A stretch of 64,000 nucleotides of DNA from AP-15 sp963814865 (GTDB lineage Bacteria > Pseudomonadota > Alphaproteobacteria > ATCC43930 > CGMCC-115725), in contig CAWFEN010000009.1 of the NCBI GenBank assembly GCA_963814865.1, forward strand, positions 186,001 to 250,000, given 5' to 3'. Each line of letters opens with the position of its first letter. Position 1 is the first letter of the stretch. Below, piece by piece: positions 26,699 to 35,434 of this stretch. Both the position numbers and the translations under genes were made by a program. The notes beneath the pieces were generated by a model that was given only the letters and a program-made list of their open reading frames with translations, was not told the DNA's origin and made no database searches.

Positions 26699-27214
26699 AT
26701 GATCCAGCTCATCGAAGGTCTTCCTCGAAACGTGGTAGGCATCGTCGTCACGGGCCGGGTGACGAAGGAAGACTGCCGCGACGTGCTGGCTCCGGCGATG
26801 GAGAAATCGCTTAGGCGGCACGAGAAGATCCGGCTCTACTACGAGCTCAGCGCACGCTTTCCGGGCGCTGCGTGGGAGGACCTCGATCTCGGGATCGAGC
26901 ACATGTCACGATGCGAGCGGGTTGCGATCGTCACCGATGTCGGCTGGGTCAGGCTTACCGTAAAGGCGCTTCGCTTTTTGATCCCCGGCGAGATCCGGGT
27001 GTTCGCAACCATCCAGGCGCCGGAGGGCCGCGCCTGGATCTCCGCCCGTCCCGGATCTCGGGAAAGCGCGGACGATGCCGCGCCGGCTCGGACGGGCCCG
27101 GCTTCACCGCGGCGAGCGCGGCGACCGCCCGCAAGGGTGCTCCCGCCGGCCGCGAGCCAACAGCAGAGGCTCGAGCGGGTCATGGCCATGTCGAACCATG
27201 AGGACCGCCGGTGA
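26699..27214 (+). CDS. SpoIIAA-like (STAS/CRAL-TRIO-fold) protein
   Basis: A 171-aa cytosolic protein of unknown job. The N-terminal 110 residues match the SpoIIAA-like family (MIQLIEGLPRNVVGIVVTGR, HEKIRLYYELSARF, WEDLDLGIEHM, RVAIVTDVGWVR, LIPGEIRVF). The last 55 residues are an Ala/Arg/Pro-rich tail that looks disordered. ATG 26699 has GGAGGAGC upstream. Family members bind small lipophilic ligands or act in stress; no partner is evident. Confidence 0.82.
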   Translation: MIQLIEGLPRNVVGIVVTGRVTKEDCRDVLAPAMEKSLRRHEKIRLYYELSARFPGAAWEDLDLGIEHMSRCERVAIVTDVGWVRLTVKALRFLIPGEIRVFATIQAPEGRAWISARPGSRESADDAAPARTGPASPRRARRPPARVLPPAASQQQRLERVMAMSNHEDRR

Positions 27215-27252
27215 CATGCGCCGCGGCGCCCTCTCGGTGAGGGAACGCCGGG

Positions 27253-28353
27253 TCACCCGACGCCGAATCGCGCGATCGACTCCTCGTTGAATTTAAGGCC
27301 TAGGCCGGGGGCGGCCGGCATCGCCAGCAGGCCGTTCTGCGGGGCCGGGACTTCCTCCCACAAATGGAACAGGCGCGGCATGTATTCGACGGTCAGGCCG
27401 TTCGGGACCGCGCCGACCAGATGCAGGTGGATCTCAGGGACGCCGTGGCTGACCACCGGCAGGTTGAAGGCCTCGGCCATGCCGGCGATCTTGAGCCACG
27501 GTGTCACGCCGCCGGAGCGCACCTGGTCGATCATCACGATATCGACCGAGCGGGCTTCGAGCATGTGGCGGAACGGCACGACGCCGTAAAGGTATTCGCC
27601 GCCGGCGACCGGTGTCGCCAAGGCTGCGCTGACCCGCGCGAGCCCGGCGTAATCGTCGTGCGTCGTCACGTCCTCGAGCCAGTAGAGGCCGACCCCGGCA
27701 TCCTCGACCCGGCGGCCGATGTCGATCGCCTGCTCCGGCCGCCAGCGCTGGTTGATGTCGCACATCAGATCCATGTCGGGACCGACCGCCCGGCGGATCA
27801 GCCGGGCCTGCTCGACCTCGCGCGCCGGTGAGGTGACGCCCGGCAGGCCGAGCTGCATCTTGGCTTGGCGATGGCCTTTCGCGCGCAGCCTCTCGGCCGC
27901 GGTGACCGCCTCGTCGAGCTTCAAGCCGCGGCGCAACGCCCCGCTCGCATAGGTCGCGATATGGTCGCGCCCGCCGCCGAGCAGCTTCCATAACGGCAGG
28001 CCGAGCGCCTTGCCCTTGATGTCCCACAGCGCGACATCGATCGCCGACAATGCCATCAGGAAGATCCCGGCCGGCCCGGCCGAGAGCGCCGCCGCGCGCA
28101 ATTTGGCGGCGACCGCCTCGACCCGCATCGGGTCTTCGCCGATCGCCAGCATGCCCAATTCGTCGACGGCGTGGCGCAGGGTGCGGGTCAGCGCGCCGCC
28201 GAAATAGGTGACGCCGATGCCCTCGACCCCGTCATCGGTGCCGAGCCGCAGCCAGACGATCGGGTTCTTCGCGTTCGGGTTCTCCGAAAACCCGGCGAGC
28301 GGCTCGTCGTTCGGCAGGGCGACGATGCCGGTCTCGACCTTCGAGATTTTCAT
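27253..28353 (-). CDS. Mandelate racemase/muconate lactonizing enzyme family protein (paralogue 1)
   Basis: Enolase-superfamily enzyme of 366 aa that abstracts a proton alpha to a carboxylate with Mg2+. Metal ligands are seen in LMCDINQRW, WLEDVT and GGEYLYG. The His/Asp dyad of the mandelate-racemase type is in VMIDQV and VVSHGVPEIH. The catalytic-lysine motif reads KMQ rather than KxK. Its start overlaps the end of paralogue 2 (ATGA), so translation is coupled. It is the last gene of a four-gene run with two paralogues and a class II aldolase. The substrate is probably a sugar acid or related hydroxy acid (inferred). Confidence 0.88.
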   Translation of the reverse strand: MKISKVETGIVALPNDEPLAGFSENPNAKNPIVWLRLGTDDGVEGIGVTYFGGALTRTLRHAVDELGMLAIGEDPMRVEAVAAKLRAAALSAGPAGIFLMALSAIDVALWDIKGKALGLPLWKLLGGGRDHIATYASGALRRGLKLDEAVTAAERLRAKGHRQAKMQLGLPGVTSPAREVEQARLIRRAVGPDMDLMCDINQRWRPEQAIDIGRRVEDAGVGLYWLEDVTTHDDYAGLARVSAALATPVAGGEYLYGVVPFRHMLEARSVDIVMIDQVRSGGVTPWLKIAGMAEAFNLPVVSHGVPEIHLHLVGAVPNGLTVEYMPRLFHLWEEVPAPQNGLLAMPAAPGLGLKFNEESIARFGVG

Positions 28354-29459
28354 CGCGCCGCTCCGTAGCGCCGGATCGCATCGCGGTTGAAGGCGAGGCC
28401 GAGGCCGGGGCGGTCGGACAACGCCAGCTCGCCGCTTTTGGGGTCGAATTCGGCGACGCCGTCGAACAGCGTCAGCATCCAGCCCATGTATTCGACGGTC
28501 AGCCCGTTCGGCACCGCCGCGACGAGATGGGCGTGGATCTCCGGGATAACATGGCTGACCACCGGCAGGTTGAAGGCTTCGGCCATGCCGGCGATTTTCA
28601 ACCACTGGGTGATGCCGCCGGCGCGGATCAGGTCGATCATGACGTAGTCGACCGCGCGCGCCTCGATCATGTGACGGAACGGGACGATGCCGTAGACCAG
28701 CTCGCCGCCGCAGATCGGGGTCGACAGAGCTGCGTTGACGCGGGCGATGCCGGCGTAATCGTCGTGCGCGGTCACGTCTTCGAGCCAGAAGAGGCCGACC
28801 CCGGCATCCTCGACGCGCCGGCCGATGTCGATCGCCTGCTCGACCCGCCAGCGCTGGTTGATGTCGCACATCAGGCTGATGTCGGGGCCGATCGCCTCGC
28901 GCACCCGCCGCATGCGCTCGACCTCGGTGGCGGGCGAGGTGTCGCCCGGCAGGGCGAGCTGGGTCTTCATCTCGCGGAAGCCCTTGTCCCTGAGCCGGCC
29001 GGCCGCGGCCACGACCTCGTCGAGCGCCAGGTTGCGCCGCAAGGATCCGCTCGCATAGGTTGCAATCCGCTGGCGCGCCCCGCCGAGGAGTTTCCACAAT
29101 GGCTGGTTCAGCGCCTTGCCGCGGATGTCCCACAAGGCGATGTCGATCGCCGAGAGCGCCAGGGTGAACATGCCGGCGGGTCCCGAGCCGCCGGCCGCGG
29201 CGCGCAATTTGGCGATGATCGCTTCGAGGCGGTGCGGGTCGTCACCGATGATCAAGGCACCGAGATCGTCGATCGCGCGCTTCAGGCTCGCGGTCATAGC
29301 CCCGCCGTAAAAGGTCACGGCGATGCCCTCGATGCCGTCGTCGGTGCCGATTTCGACGATCACGATCGGCCGCGCCGCATTCGGGTTTTCCGGCGTGCCG
29401 GCGAGCGGATCGGCCTCGGGCAGCACCAGGATCTGCGAGCGGATGCTGGATATCTTCAT
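28350..29459 (-). CDS. Mandelate racemase/muconate lactonizing enzyme family protein (paralogue 2)
   Basis: A 369-aa paralogue of its neighbours with the same layout: capping domain (MKISSIRSQILVLPEADPLA), barrel motif MKTQLALPG, ligands in LMCDINQRW, WLEDVT and GGELVYG, dyad in VMIDLI and VVSHVIPEIH. Like the others it has Gln in place of the second Lys of KxK. It is most like paralogue 3 around the barrel. 24 bp separate it from paralogue 3. Confidence 0.88.
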   Translation of the reverse strand: MKISSIRSQILVLPEADPLAGTPENPNAARPIVIVEIGTDDGIEGIAVTFYGGAMTASLKRAIDDLGALIIGDDPHRLEAIIAKLRAAAGGSGPAGMFTLALSAIDIALWDIRGKALNQPLWKLLGGARQRIATYASGSLRRNLALDEVVAAAGRLRDKGFREMKTQLALPGDTSPATEVERMRRVREAIGPDISLMCDINQRWRVEQAIDIGRRVEDAGVGLFWLEDVTAHDDYAGIARVNAALSTPICGGELVYGIVPFRHMIEARAVDYVMIDLIRAGGITQWLKIAGMAEAFNLPVVSHVIPEIHAHLVAAVPNGLTVEYMGWMLTLFDGVAEFDPKSGELALSDRPGLGLAFNRDAIRRYGAAR

Positions 29460-29483
29460 CGCATCACCTCTGCCGTTCCGGCG

Positions 29484-30584
29484 TCACGCGACGCGGAACC
29501 GATTGATCGCGGCCTTGTCGAATTTGAGACCGAGACCGGGCGCGGCCGGCATCGCCAGCTCGCCGTTCTGCGGCAGCGGGACCGCTTCGAACAAATGCAT
29601 CAGCCACGGCATGTATTCGACCGTCAGCCCGTTCGGGATCGCCCCGATCAGGTGGACATGGACCTCGGGGATCAGGTGGCTGACGACCGGCAGGTTGAAG
29701 GCCTCGGCCATGCCGGCGACCTTGAGCCATTGGGTGATCCCGCCGACCCGCACCAGGTCGATCATGACGATATCGACCGAGCGGGCTTCGAGCATGTGGC
29801 GGAACGGCACGATGCCCCAGACGTATTCGCCGCCGGCAACGGGCGTCGACAATGCCGCGGTGATGCGGGCGAGGCCGGCAAAATCGTCGGCCGTGGTCAC
29901 GTCTTCGAGCCAGAAGAGGCCAACTCCGGCATCCTCGACCCGCCTGCCGATGTCGATCGCCTGCTCGACCCGCCAGCGCTGGTTGATGTCGCACATCAGC
30001 TTGATATCGGGGCCGATCGCGTCCCTCACCCGGCGCATGCGCTCGACCTCCTTGGCGGGCGTGGTCTCGCCGGGCAATGCCATCTGCGTCTTCATCTCGC
30101 GCCAGCCCTTGTCCTTCAGGGTGGCCGCCGCCTGCACCACCCGGTCGAGCGGGAGGCCGCGCATCAAGGCGCCGCTGGCATAGGTCGGGACCCGCTCGCG
30201 CGCGCCGCCGAGCAATTTCCACAACGGCAGGTTCAGCGCCTTGCCGCGCAGGTCCCACAAGGCCATGTCGATCGCCGAGTGAGCCAGGTTGAAGATGCCG
30301 CCCGGCCCGGCCGAGCCCGCCGCCGCGCGCAATTTGGCCGCGACCGCCTCGACCCGCACCGGGTCCTCGCCGATGGCGAGCGCCCCCAGCTCCTCGACCG
30401 CGCGCTTCAGGGTGCCGGTCAGCGCCCCGGCGAAATAGGTCACCCCGACCCCGACCGCGCCGTCATCGGTTTCGACCTCGAGGGTGACGATCGGGCGGGT
30501 GCCGTTCGGGTTTTCCGCCGCGCCGGCGAGCGGCTCGTCGGCCGGGAGCGCCACAATGTCGGCGCGGATGCCGGTGATCTTCAT
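29484..30584 (-). CDS. Mandelate racemase/muconate lactonizing enzyme family protein (paralogue 3)
   Basis: A 366-aa member, starting MKITGIRADIVALPADEPLA at ATG 30584; the frame stays open further upstream but those residues belong to the next gene's shadow. It has MKTQMALPG, LMCDINQRW, WLEDVTTADD, GGEYVWG, VMIDLVRVGG and VVSHLIPEVH. It starts 17 bp after the class II aldolase stop, so the four genes are one transcription unit. Confidence 0.88.
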   Translation of the reverse strand: MKITGIRADIVALPADEPLAGAAENPNGTRPIVTLEVETDDGAVGVGVTYFAGALTGTLKRAVEELGALAIGEDPVRVEAVAAKLRAAAGSAGPGGIFNLAHSAIDMALWDLRGKALNLPLWKLLGGARERVPTYASGALMRGLPLDRVVQAAATLKDKGWREMKTQMALPGETTPAKEVERMRRVRDAIGPDIKLMCDINQRWRVEQAIDIGRRVEDAGVGLFWLEDVTTADDFAGLARITAALSTPVAGGEYVWGIVPFRHMLEARSVDIVMIDLVRVGGITQWLKVAGMAEAFNLPVVSHLIPEVHVHLIGAIPNGLTVEYMPWLMHLFEAVPLPQNGELAMPAAPGLGLKFDKAAINRFRVA

Positions 30585-30601
30585 CGGGCGGCCCTCCGGG
30601 T

Positions 30602-31387
30602 TCAGTTTTTGTAGCCGGGGTCGAGCCGATCGAGCATCCGCAGCAACGCCGGCCATTCGCGCTGGCCCTGGAGGCGCGGCATGTTGCCGGCAAACTGCGC
30701 AGCCTGGCGCTCGCAGGTGTCGGGCGACGGGACCACCATTTTGGCGCCGGAAGCGACGGCGGCCTGGATCTTCAGCTGCGCCTCGGCCGAGCGCTCGAAA
30801 TGGTAGGTCAGCGAAAAGGCCTCGGCGACGTTGCGGCCGGTCGCCAACAGGCCGTGGTTGCGCAATACCAGCACCGGATGGCTGCCGATCGACTGCTGCA
30901 GCCGCTCGCGCTCGTCGAGGTCGAGCGAGACGCCCTCGTAATCGTGATAGCCGAGCCGGTTGTAGAACCGCATCGCCCACTGGCTGAGCGGCAGCAGCCC
31001 CTCTTCCAAGGCGCCGACCGCGATGTCGGCCTCGGTATGGGTGTGGACCACGCACTCGACATCCGGCCGGCCGAGATAGATGGCACCGTGGATCACGACG
31101 CCGGCGTTGATCGGCTCGTATTCGGACGGCTCGATCAGGTGGCCGTCCGAAATATCGACCTTCAGCAGGTTCGAGGCGGTGATCTCGTCGAACATCAGCC
31201 CGGAGGGGTTGATCAGCATCTGGCCGGGGTGGCCCGGCACCCGCGCCGAATTATGGGTCAGCACCAGATCGTCCCAGCCGAAATGCGCGATCAGCCGGTA
31301 GCAGGCGGCGAGATCGACCCGCACCCGCCATTCCTCCGCGCTGATATGCACCGGCCGGTGCGAGACATTGGCTTCAAGCGTGTCCAT
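30602..31387 (-). CDS. Class II aldolase/adducin family protein
   Basis: A 261-aa protein with the zinc-dependent aldolase fold. It contains LVLTHNSARVPG, the metal ligands in VVHTHTEADIAV and the later His in VLVLRNHGLLATG. The family covers fuculose-phosphate-type aldolases, but several related clades are decarboxylases or dehydratases, so the reaction is open. ATG 31387 is preferred (upstream GAGGAAATATC) over an in-frame ATG at 31456. First gene of the run with the three enolase-superfamily genes, implying one sugar-acid or hydroxy-acid pathway. Confidence 0.88.
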   Translation of the reverse strand: MDTLEANVSHRPVHISAEEWRVRVDLAACYRLIAHFGWDDLVLTHNSARVPGHPGQMLINPSGLMFDEITASNLLKVDISDGHLIEPSEYEPINAGVVIHGAIYLGRPDVECVVHTHTEADIAVGALEEGLLPLSQWAMRFYNRLGYHDYEGVSLDLDERERLQQSIGSHPVLVLRNHGLLATGRNVAEAFSLTYHFERSAEAQLKIQAAVASGAKMVVPSPDTCERQAAQFAGNMPRLQGQREWPALLRMLDRLDPGYKN

Positions 31388-31462
31388 TTTCGATATTTCC
31401 TCGTTGCAACATTTTTGCGGATTTTCGTGGGTACGGCGCCACCGCGGCGGTGGCACACTTTG

Positions 31463-32228
31463 TTACGCCGCCAGCCGCTCGGCGAATTGTTCGCGTTGCG
31501 ACCATAGGGCCGGGCGAACCTGGTAGACCTCCAGCGCTTCGATCACGTCCCCGCCAACATTGCGCTCGCGATCGTTCAAGAATGCATACGCTTCGGCTCC
31601 CCCCCGACCGTCGCGCGTATCCGTGAGGACGAAGAGATAACTTCCGATCGAACTTTTGTTCGGCGCGTTGATAGCCTGAACCAAGCGCTCGGGGGCCTCC
31701 GGTGACCGAGGTATCAAAAAATCGATCGCATGGTCATAACCGGTGCGGCCAGCGAGCTTTACGCGGGGGCTGTAGCGGACCCGGTGCTCGTCTAGGAAAT
31801 CTCGCACATCTTCCCAAAAGAACGTGGCAACTCTCGGCTGCGCCATAACAAACATATCGTTTAGAGCTAACATTGCCTGAACGAGAGAATGCACGCGCTG
31901 GCCTAAGTTACGGGGCGACGCTTCGACCAACAGACGGTCACCTTCGAGTTGGATGCCGAATCCGAGGAGCGCCGTTTCAACGATATTTTTACGCTTTGGT
32001 GTGTTTAGCTCCAGTCCGCTCGTCCGCAAATCAGAGAGAATATAGCCGTCGTCCGACAGGATGAATTTGCCGTTTTGGCGTACGGCGTAGATCTGAATGT
32101 GATCATTGTGCCGATCCAGGAAGGGGGTCGGTCAGTTCGCAAGCCTCCCCGACACTCTCCGCAGAAATTCCGCGGCGAAGCCATTCCACATAAGCGTCAA
32201 CGAGCTGGCGACACTCTTCCTTGATCAT
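31463..32228 (-). CDS. DUF1828 domain-containing protein, frameshifted
   Basis: Protein of unknown function of about 255 aa. It starts at ATG 32228 (MIKEECRQLVDAYVEWLRRG). After a frame change it continues DRHNDHIQIYAVRQNGKFIL, SDDGYILSDL, then GLELNTPKRKNIVETALLGF, FVMAQPRVATFFWEDV and ALWSQREQFAERLAA. Dropping one base from the five-G run at 32123-32127 gives TDPFLDRHND and restores one frame. Its start overlaps the upstream gene's stop (ATGA) once that gene's own frameshift is corrected. It lies in a lower-GC islet. Confidence 0.75.
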
Positions 32229-32687
32229 ACAAACCCACCCTGAAAGGATGGTAGCCCGTCGAATATTGCAATAATTGCAGAAATCCTCAAAGGTGCGCCA
32301 GATGTCGATCGGGTTAGGAAACATGCTCGCGTCGAGCGGTTGCGCCCATTTGTCGTCGTAGCCTTCCCGATAAAGGTGAAGATGCGAACCCTCTAGCCGG
32401 GCTCCATCCGGGTTCGTGTGCGGAGCGCCATCAATGCACAAGCGCACGAGGACGATTATTTGCCGAGCCCGCGTTTGGTACCGATACTTCGAGAGGCGAA
32501 TGGTGCCACGCCAGATGTCGAGCAGAAAACGTTCTTTCGGATCAGCCCCGATCAGTTCGCGCGTATCATCGATACCTGGAGGCAGCGAAATTGGCCGCGA
32601 TTCCGCGAAGCGCTTCATCATCGCGATTAGGGCGTCCACTTCCTCTTGAGCCAGCACGTCAGCTCTGCTGCCCCTTACAGAGTTCAA
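32225..32687 (-). CDS. DUF6978-like protein, frameshifted
   Basis: A protein of about 153 aa with LAQEEVDALIAMMKR, ERFLLDIWRGTIRLSKYRYQ, APHTNPDGARL, HLHLYREGYDDKWAQPLD and FEDFCNYCNI. The function is unknown. As read, the frame runs into the DUF1828 gene. Dropping one T at 32262-32263 gives CNIDGLPSFQGGFV and a stop at 32225, which looks like the natural end. The start is TTG 32687 (overlapping the DUF433 stop) or GTG 32657. The family name is from memory and moderately sure. Confidence 0.6.
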
Positions 32688-32937
32688 GTGCCTGTCCTCG
32701 GGTCGGGCACACCACGTGATGTTTCGAATTCCGCACCAGTCACCGTTCCGGCGGCAAATTTTAGCGCGGCCTCGATGTCTTGATCTGTCAGCTGTGGCCG
32801 GGCTTCGATGATTTGGTCAGGCGTATCGCCATCGGCAACGCTGCCGACGACCACGCTGACCGGAACGCGTGTTCCCTTGATGCACGGTTCGCCGTAACAC
32901 ACCTGGGATCGATAATGATCCTGTCGCGCCAGTTCAT
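32684..32937 (-). CDS. DUF433 domain-containing protein (antitoxin-like), frameshifted
   Basis: Small protein of about 84 aa with a winged-helix type DUF433 fold, often an antitoxin beside PIN-like toxins. It begins MNWRDRIIIDP at ATG 32937. After a single-base frame change at the GGG run 32905-32907 it continues QVCYGEPCIKGTRVPVSVVV and DTPDQIIEARPQLTDQDIEA. No PIN-like (DUF5615) toxin follows; the DUF6978-like and DUF1828 genes do, with overlapping ends. Confidence 0.75.
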
Positions 32938-32949
32938 CTAGCAAAAGCC

Positions 32950-33342
32950 TCAAGCCGGGGTGAACATCGGCACCGGCGGGCCGCCGTCGCTGGGCTTGAA
33001 GACGAGCTTCACCGCCTGGCCGATCTTGATCCGGTCGAGGTCGCAATCGACGATGTTGGTCATCATCGTCGGCCCCTCGGCCAGGGTCACATAGGCGATC
33101 GCATACGGGACCGGGGCGCGGCGCATCACGCTGTAAGTGTAGATCACCCCCTTGCCCGACGCCTGTTGCAATGCGGTGTTGTCGCTGAAACAGAACGGAC
33201 AGTGCGATCGTGGGTAGTAATAATTCTTCCCGCAGGCGTTGCATTTGCCGATCATCAATTTGCCTTGCGCCGCCGCATCCCAGAACGCCTTGGTTTCGAG
33301 ATTGGGCACTGGGGCTTGGATCTTGCGGTCCTGGCTCTGCAT
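32950..33342 (-). CDS. Zn-ribbon/OB-fold (DUF35) acyl-CoA-associated protein
   Basis: A 130-aa protein with an N-terminal zinc ribbon (CNACGKNYYYPRSHCPFC) and an OB-fold (GKGVIYTYSVMRRAPVPYAI, AYVTLAEGPTMMTNIVDC). Such proteins partner thiolase-like enzymes and shape their acyl-CoA site. It starts 5 bp after the thiolase stop, so the pair is surely cotranscribed and probably forms one complex. Confidence 0.88.
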   Translation of the reverse strand: MQSQDRKIQAPVPNLETKAFWDAAAQGKLMIGKCNACGKNYYYPRSHCPFCFSDNTALQQASGKGVIYTYSVMRRAPVPYAIAYVTLAEGPTMMTNIVDCDLDRIKIGQAVKLVFKPSDGGPPVPMFTPA

Positions 33343-33347
33343 GACGG

Positions 33348-34521
33348 TCACTCCCGCTCCATGATCACGGTCGCCGCACCATGGCGGGTACCGAGCGAGC
33401 CGCCGGTGCCGTGCGCCAGGGCCAGATCGCAATTCGGCACCTGGACCTTGGGGTGCGCCTCGCCGCGCAACTGCCGCACCGCCTCGACCACCTTGGTCAG
33501 CCCGCCGCGGTTGGACGGGTGGTTGTTGCACAGACCGCCGCCATCGGTGTTGAACGGCAGTTTGCCGGTGCCCGAGATCAAATTGCCGTCGGCGACGAAG
33601 CGGCCGCCCTGGCCTTTCTCGCAGAAGCCGAGATCCTCGATCTGCATCACCACGGTGATCGTAAAGCTGTCGTAGATCGAGGCGTATTTGATGTCGGCGG
33701 GCTTGATCCCGGCTTCGGCAAAGGCCGCCGGCCCCGACCACACGGCACCCGAATAGGTCAGGTCGATCTGCCCGCCCATCTGGTGCTTGGGCGCCTCGCC
33801 GGCGCCGATGATCCTGACCAACGGCCGCTTCAGGCTTCGCGCCACCTCGGGGCTGGCGACGATGATGGCGCCGCCGCCGTCGCTGATCACGCAGCAATCG
33901 AGCCGGTGCAGCGGGTCGGCGATCATCGGCGAATTGACCACGTCTTCGACCGTGACCACGTCGCGCAGCATCGCATGCGGGTTGTATTGCGCATGGTGCG
34001 AGGCCGCGACCTTGACCCAGGCGAGCTGCTCGCTGGTGGTGCCGTACTGGTGCATGTGGCGCATCGCGCACATCGCGTACATGTTGGCGGTGGCCGGCGC
34101 GTAGGGGTTCTCGAACGCGGTCTCGGCCGACTGCGCCGTCGCGGCGCGCGGCGCGGTGCCGGTCGCCACCCCCTCGGTGCGCGGCCTGCCGGCCAAGGTG
34201 ATCAGCGCAATCGAGCATTTGCCGAGGGCTATCGCCTCGGCAGCATGGCCGACCTGCAGCAGATAGGACGAGCCGCCGGTATCGGTCGAAATCCCAGTGG
34301 CGCAATTTGAGCCCGAGATAATCGATCATCGACAGCGCGCCGAGACCGGGCGTGTCGCCGGAGGCGCAGAAATAGCCGTCGATGTCGTTCTTGCTAAGCC
34401 CGGCATCGGCGAGCGCGCCCTGGGCGCATTCGGCATGCAGCTGAAACAGCGATTTGTCGTCGGCCTTGCGCGTCGGGTGCTCGAAGATCCCGACGATATT
34501 GGCCTTGCCCTTGATGCTCAT
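33348..34521 (-). CDS. Thiolase family protein (SCP-x/lipid-transfer type), frameshifted
   Basis: An enzyme of about 390 aa acting on beta-ketoacyl-CoA or performing a thiolase-like retro-aldol step. It starts MSIKGKANIVGIFEHPTRKA at 34521. Catalytic features are DTGGSSYL in the nucleophile region (Ser in place of the usual Cys), YDSFTITVVMQIEDLGF, CNNHPSNRGG and LALAHGTGGSLGTRHG. The frame changes at the AAA run 34289-34291; dropping one base reads HWDSTDTGGSSYLLQVGH. With the DUF35 partner it resembles the Ltp2/DUF35 aldolases of sterol-type side-chain breakdown, but the substrate is unknown. Confidence 0.82.
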
Positions 34522-34643
34522 CGCCGGCTGTTCTCCCCTTCGAGGCAAATGTGTTGCTGCGGATGGGATACCGTTCGGCGCCCGCGGTCAATCCCGGATC
34601 GCTTGCAGCGAGGCGCCTCGTTGTGGGATAGGCTGCGACCTAC

Positions 34644-34840
34644 CTGGTCAAGCTGACCAGACTAGTGTTGGACGCGATGCTGCGAGACGCCGCATCGACA
34701 CGCACGTCTTTCTCTGGTGGAACGTCGATTGAGGAAAGCCATCGGCGATCCGGCCAATGAGGTATATGTCAGCGCCGTCTCGGTCTGGGAAATCGGCATC
34801 AAACCCGCGATCGGGAAGCTCGGCCTGTCCGCACCTTAGA
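34644..34840 (+). pseudogene. vapC: VapC-type PIN-domain toxin remnant with upstream palindrome
   Basis: IDTHVFLWWNVD, then in another frame RLRKAIGDPANEVYVSAVSVW and EIGIKPAIGKLGLSAP, are the first half of a PIN ribonuclease toxin. The frame breaks near 34730, and a stop follows at about 34840, so the catalytic C-terminal half is missing. The 17-bp palindrome CTGGTCAAGCTGACCAG at 34644-34660 could be an old operator. No antitoxin gene is recognisable upstream. Confidence 0.65.
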
Positions 34841-35434
34841 GTCGATTTCGCGCAAGAGTGGGCTTCGCACGACCGCGCGGTGGAACGAGGATGGCGGGCG
34901 TCCATAGGTTGCGCGGAAAGCATCATTGAACCGTCGCACGCTGCGAAAACCGGCGGCGAAGGCGATCTCGGACAACCCCAGCGCCGTCTCGTCGATCAGC
35001 CGCTTGGCGGTCTGCACCCGCCGGGTCGCGGCGACCTCGCCCGGCGCAGCGCCGGCATGGCGGAGAAACAGCCGCGACAGATGACGCGGGCCGATGCCCA
35101 GCCGCTCGGCCAGTTCCGCGACCGAGGCCTGATCGAGGAAGCCCTCCTCGATCAGCCGCATGCCGCGCGTGACCGTCGCCGCCGTGCCGTTCCAGGCCGG
35201 ACTCCCCGGCGCCGCTTCCGGACGACAGCGCAGGCAGGGACGAAAACCCGCCCGTTCGGCCGCGGCGGCCGTTCGAAAGAAGAAGACATTCTCGGAGCGC
35301 GCCGGCCGCACCGGACAGACCGGCCGGCAGTAGATGCGTGTTGTCCGCACGCCGGTAAAGAATCGGCCGTCGAATTCGGGATCGCGCGCCAGACGGGCGC
35401 GGTCGCAAGTATTCCAATCGAGTTCCGACGGCAT
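34799..35434 (-). CDS. Ada-type metal-binding/AraC-type regulator (AdaA-like), possibly truncated
   Basis: A 211-aa protein. Residues 15-75 form the Ada zinc domain that accepts methyl groups from DNA phosphotriesters: FDGRFFTGVRTTRIYCRPVC and FRPCLRC, four cysteines C36, C40, C67, C70. Residues 85-185 are an AraC helix-turn-helix (ERLGIGPRHLSRLFLRHAGA, FAAGFRSVRRFNDAFRATYG). The tail after about 190 drifts (VVRSPLLREIDSKVRTGRAS) and overlaps the vapC remnant. Related proteins continue into an AlkA glycosylase, so this one may be cut short. It would sense alkylation damage. Confidence 0.8.
   Translation of the reverse strand: MPSELDWNTCDRARLARDPEFDGRFFTGVRTTRIYCRPVCPVRPARSENVFFFRTAAAAERAGFRPCLRCRPEAAPGSPAWNGTAATVTRGMRLIEEGFLDQASVAELAERLGIGPRHLSRLFLRHAGAAPGEVAATRRVQTAKRLIDETALGLSEIAFAAGFRSVRRFNDAFRATYGRPPSSFHRAVVRSPLLREIDSKVRTGRASRSRV

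Noticed and set aside
28527..30614. Long plus-strand frame with repeated Asp/His-rich blocks
   Set aside because: The repetition mirrors the three antisense enolase-superfamily paralogues; it is not a separate repeat protein.
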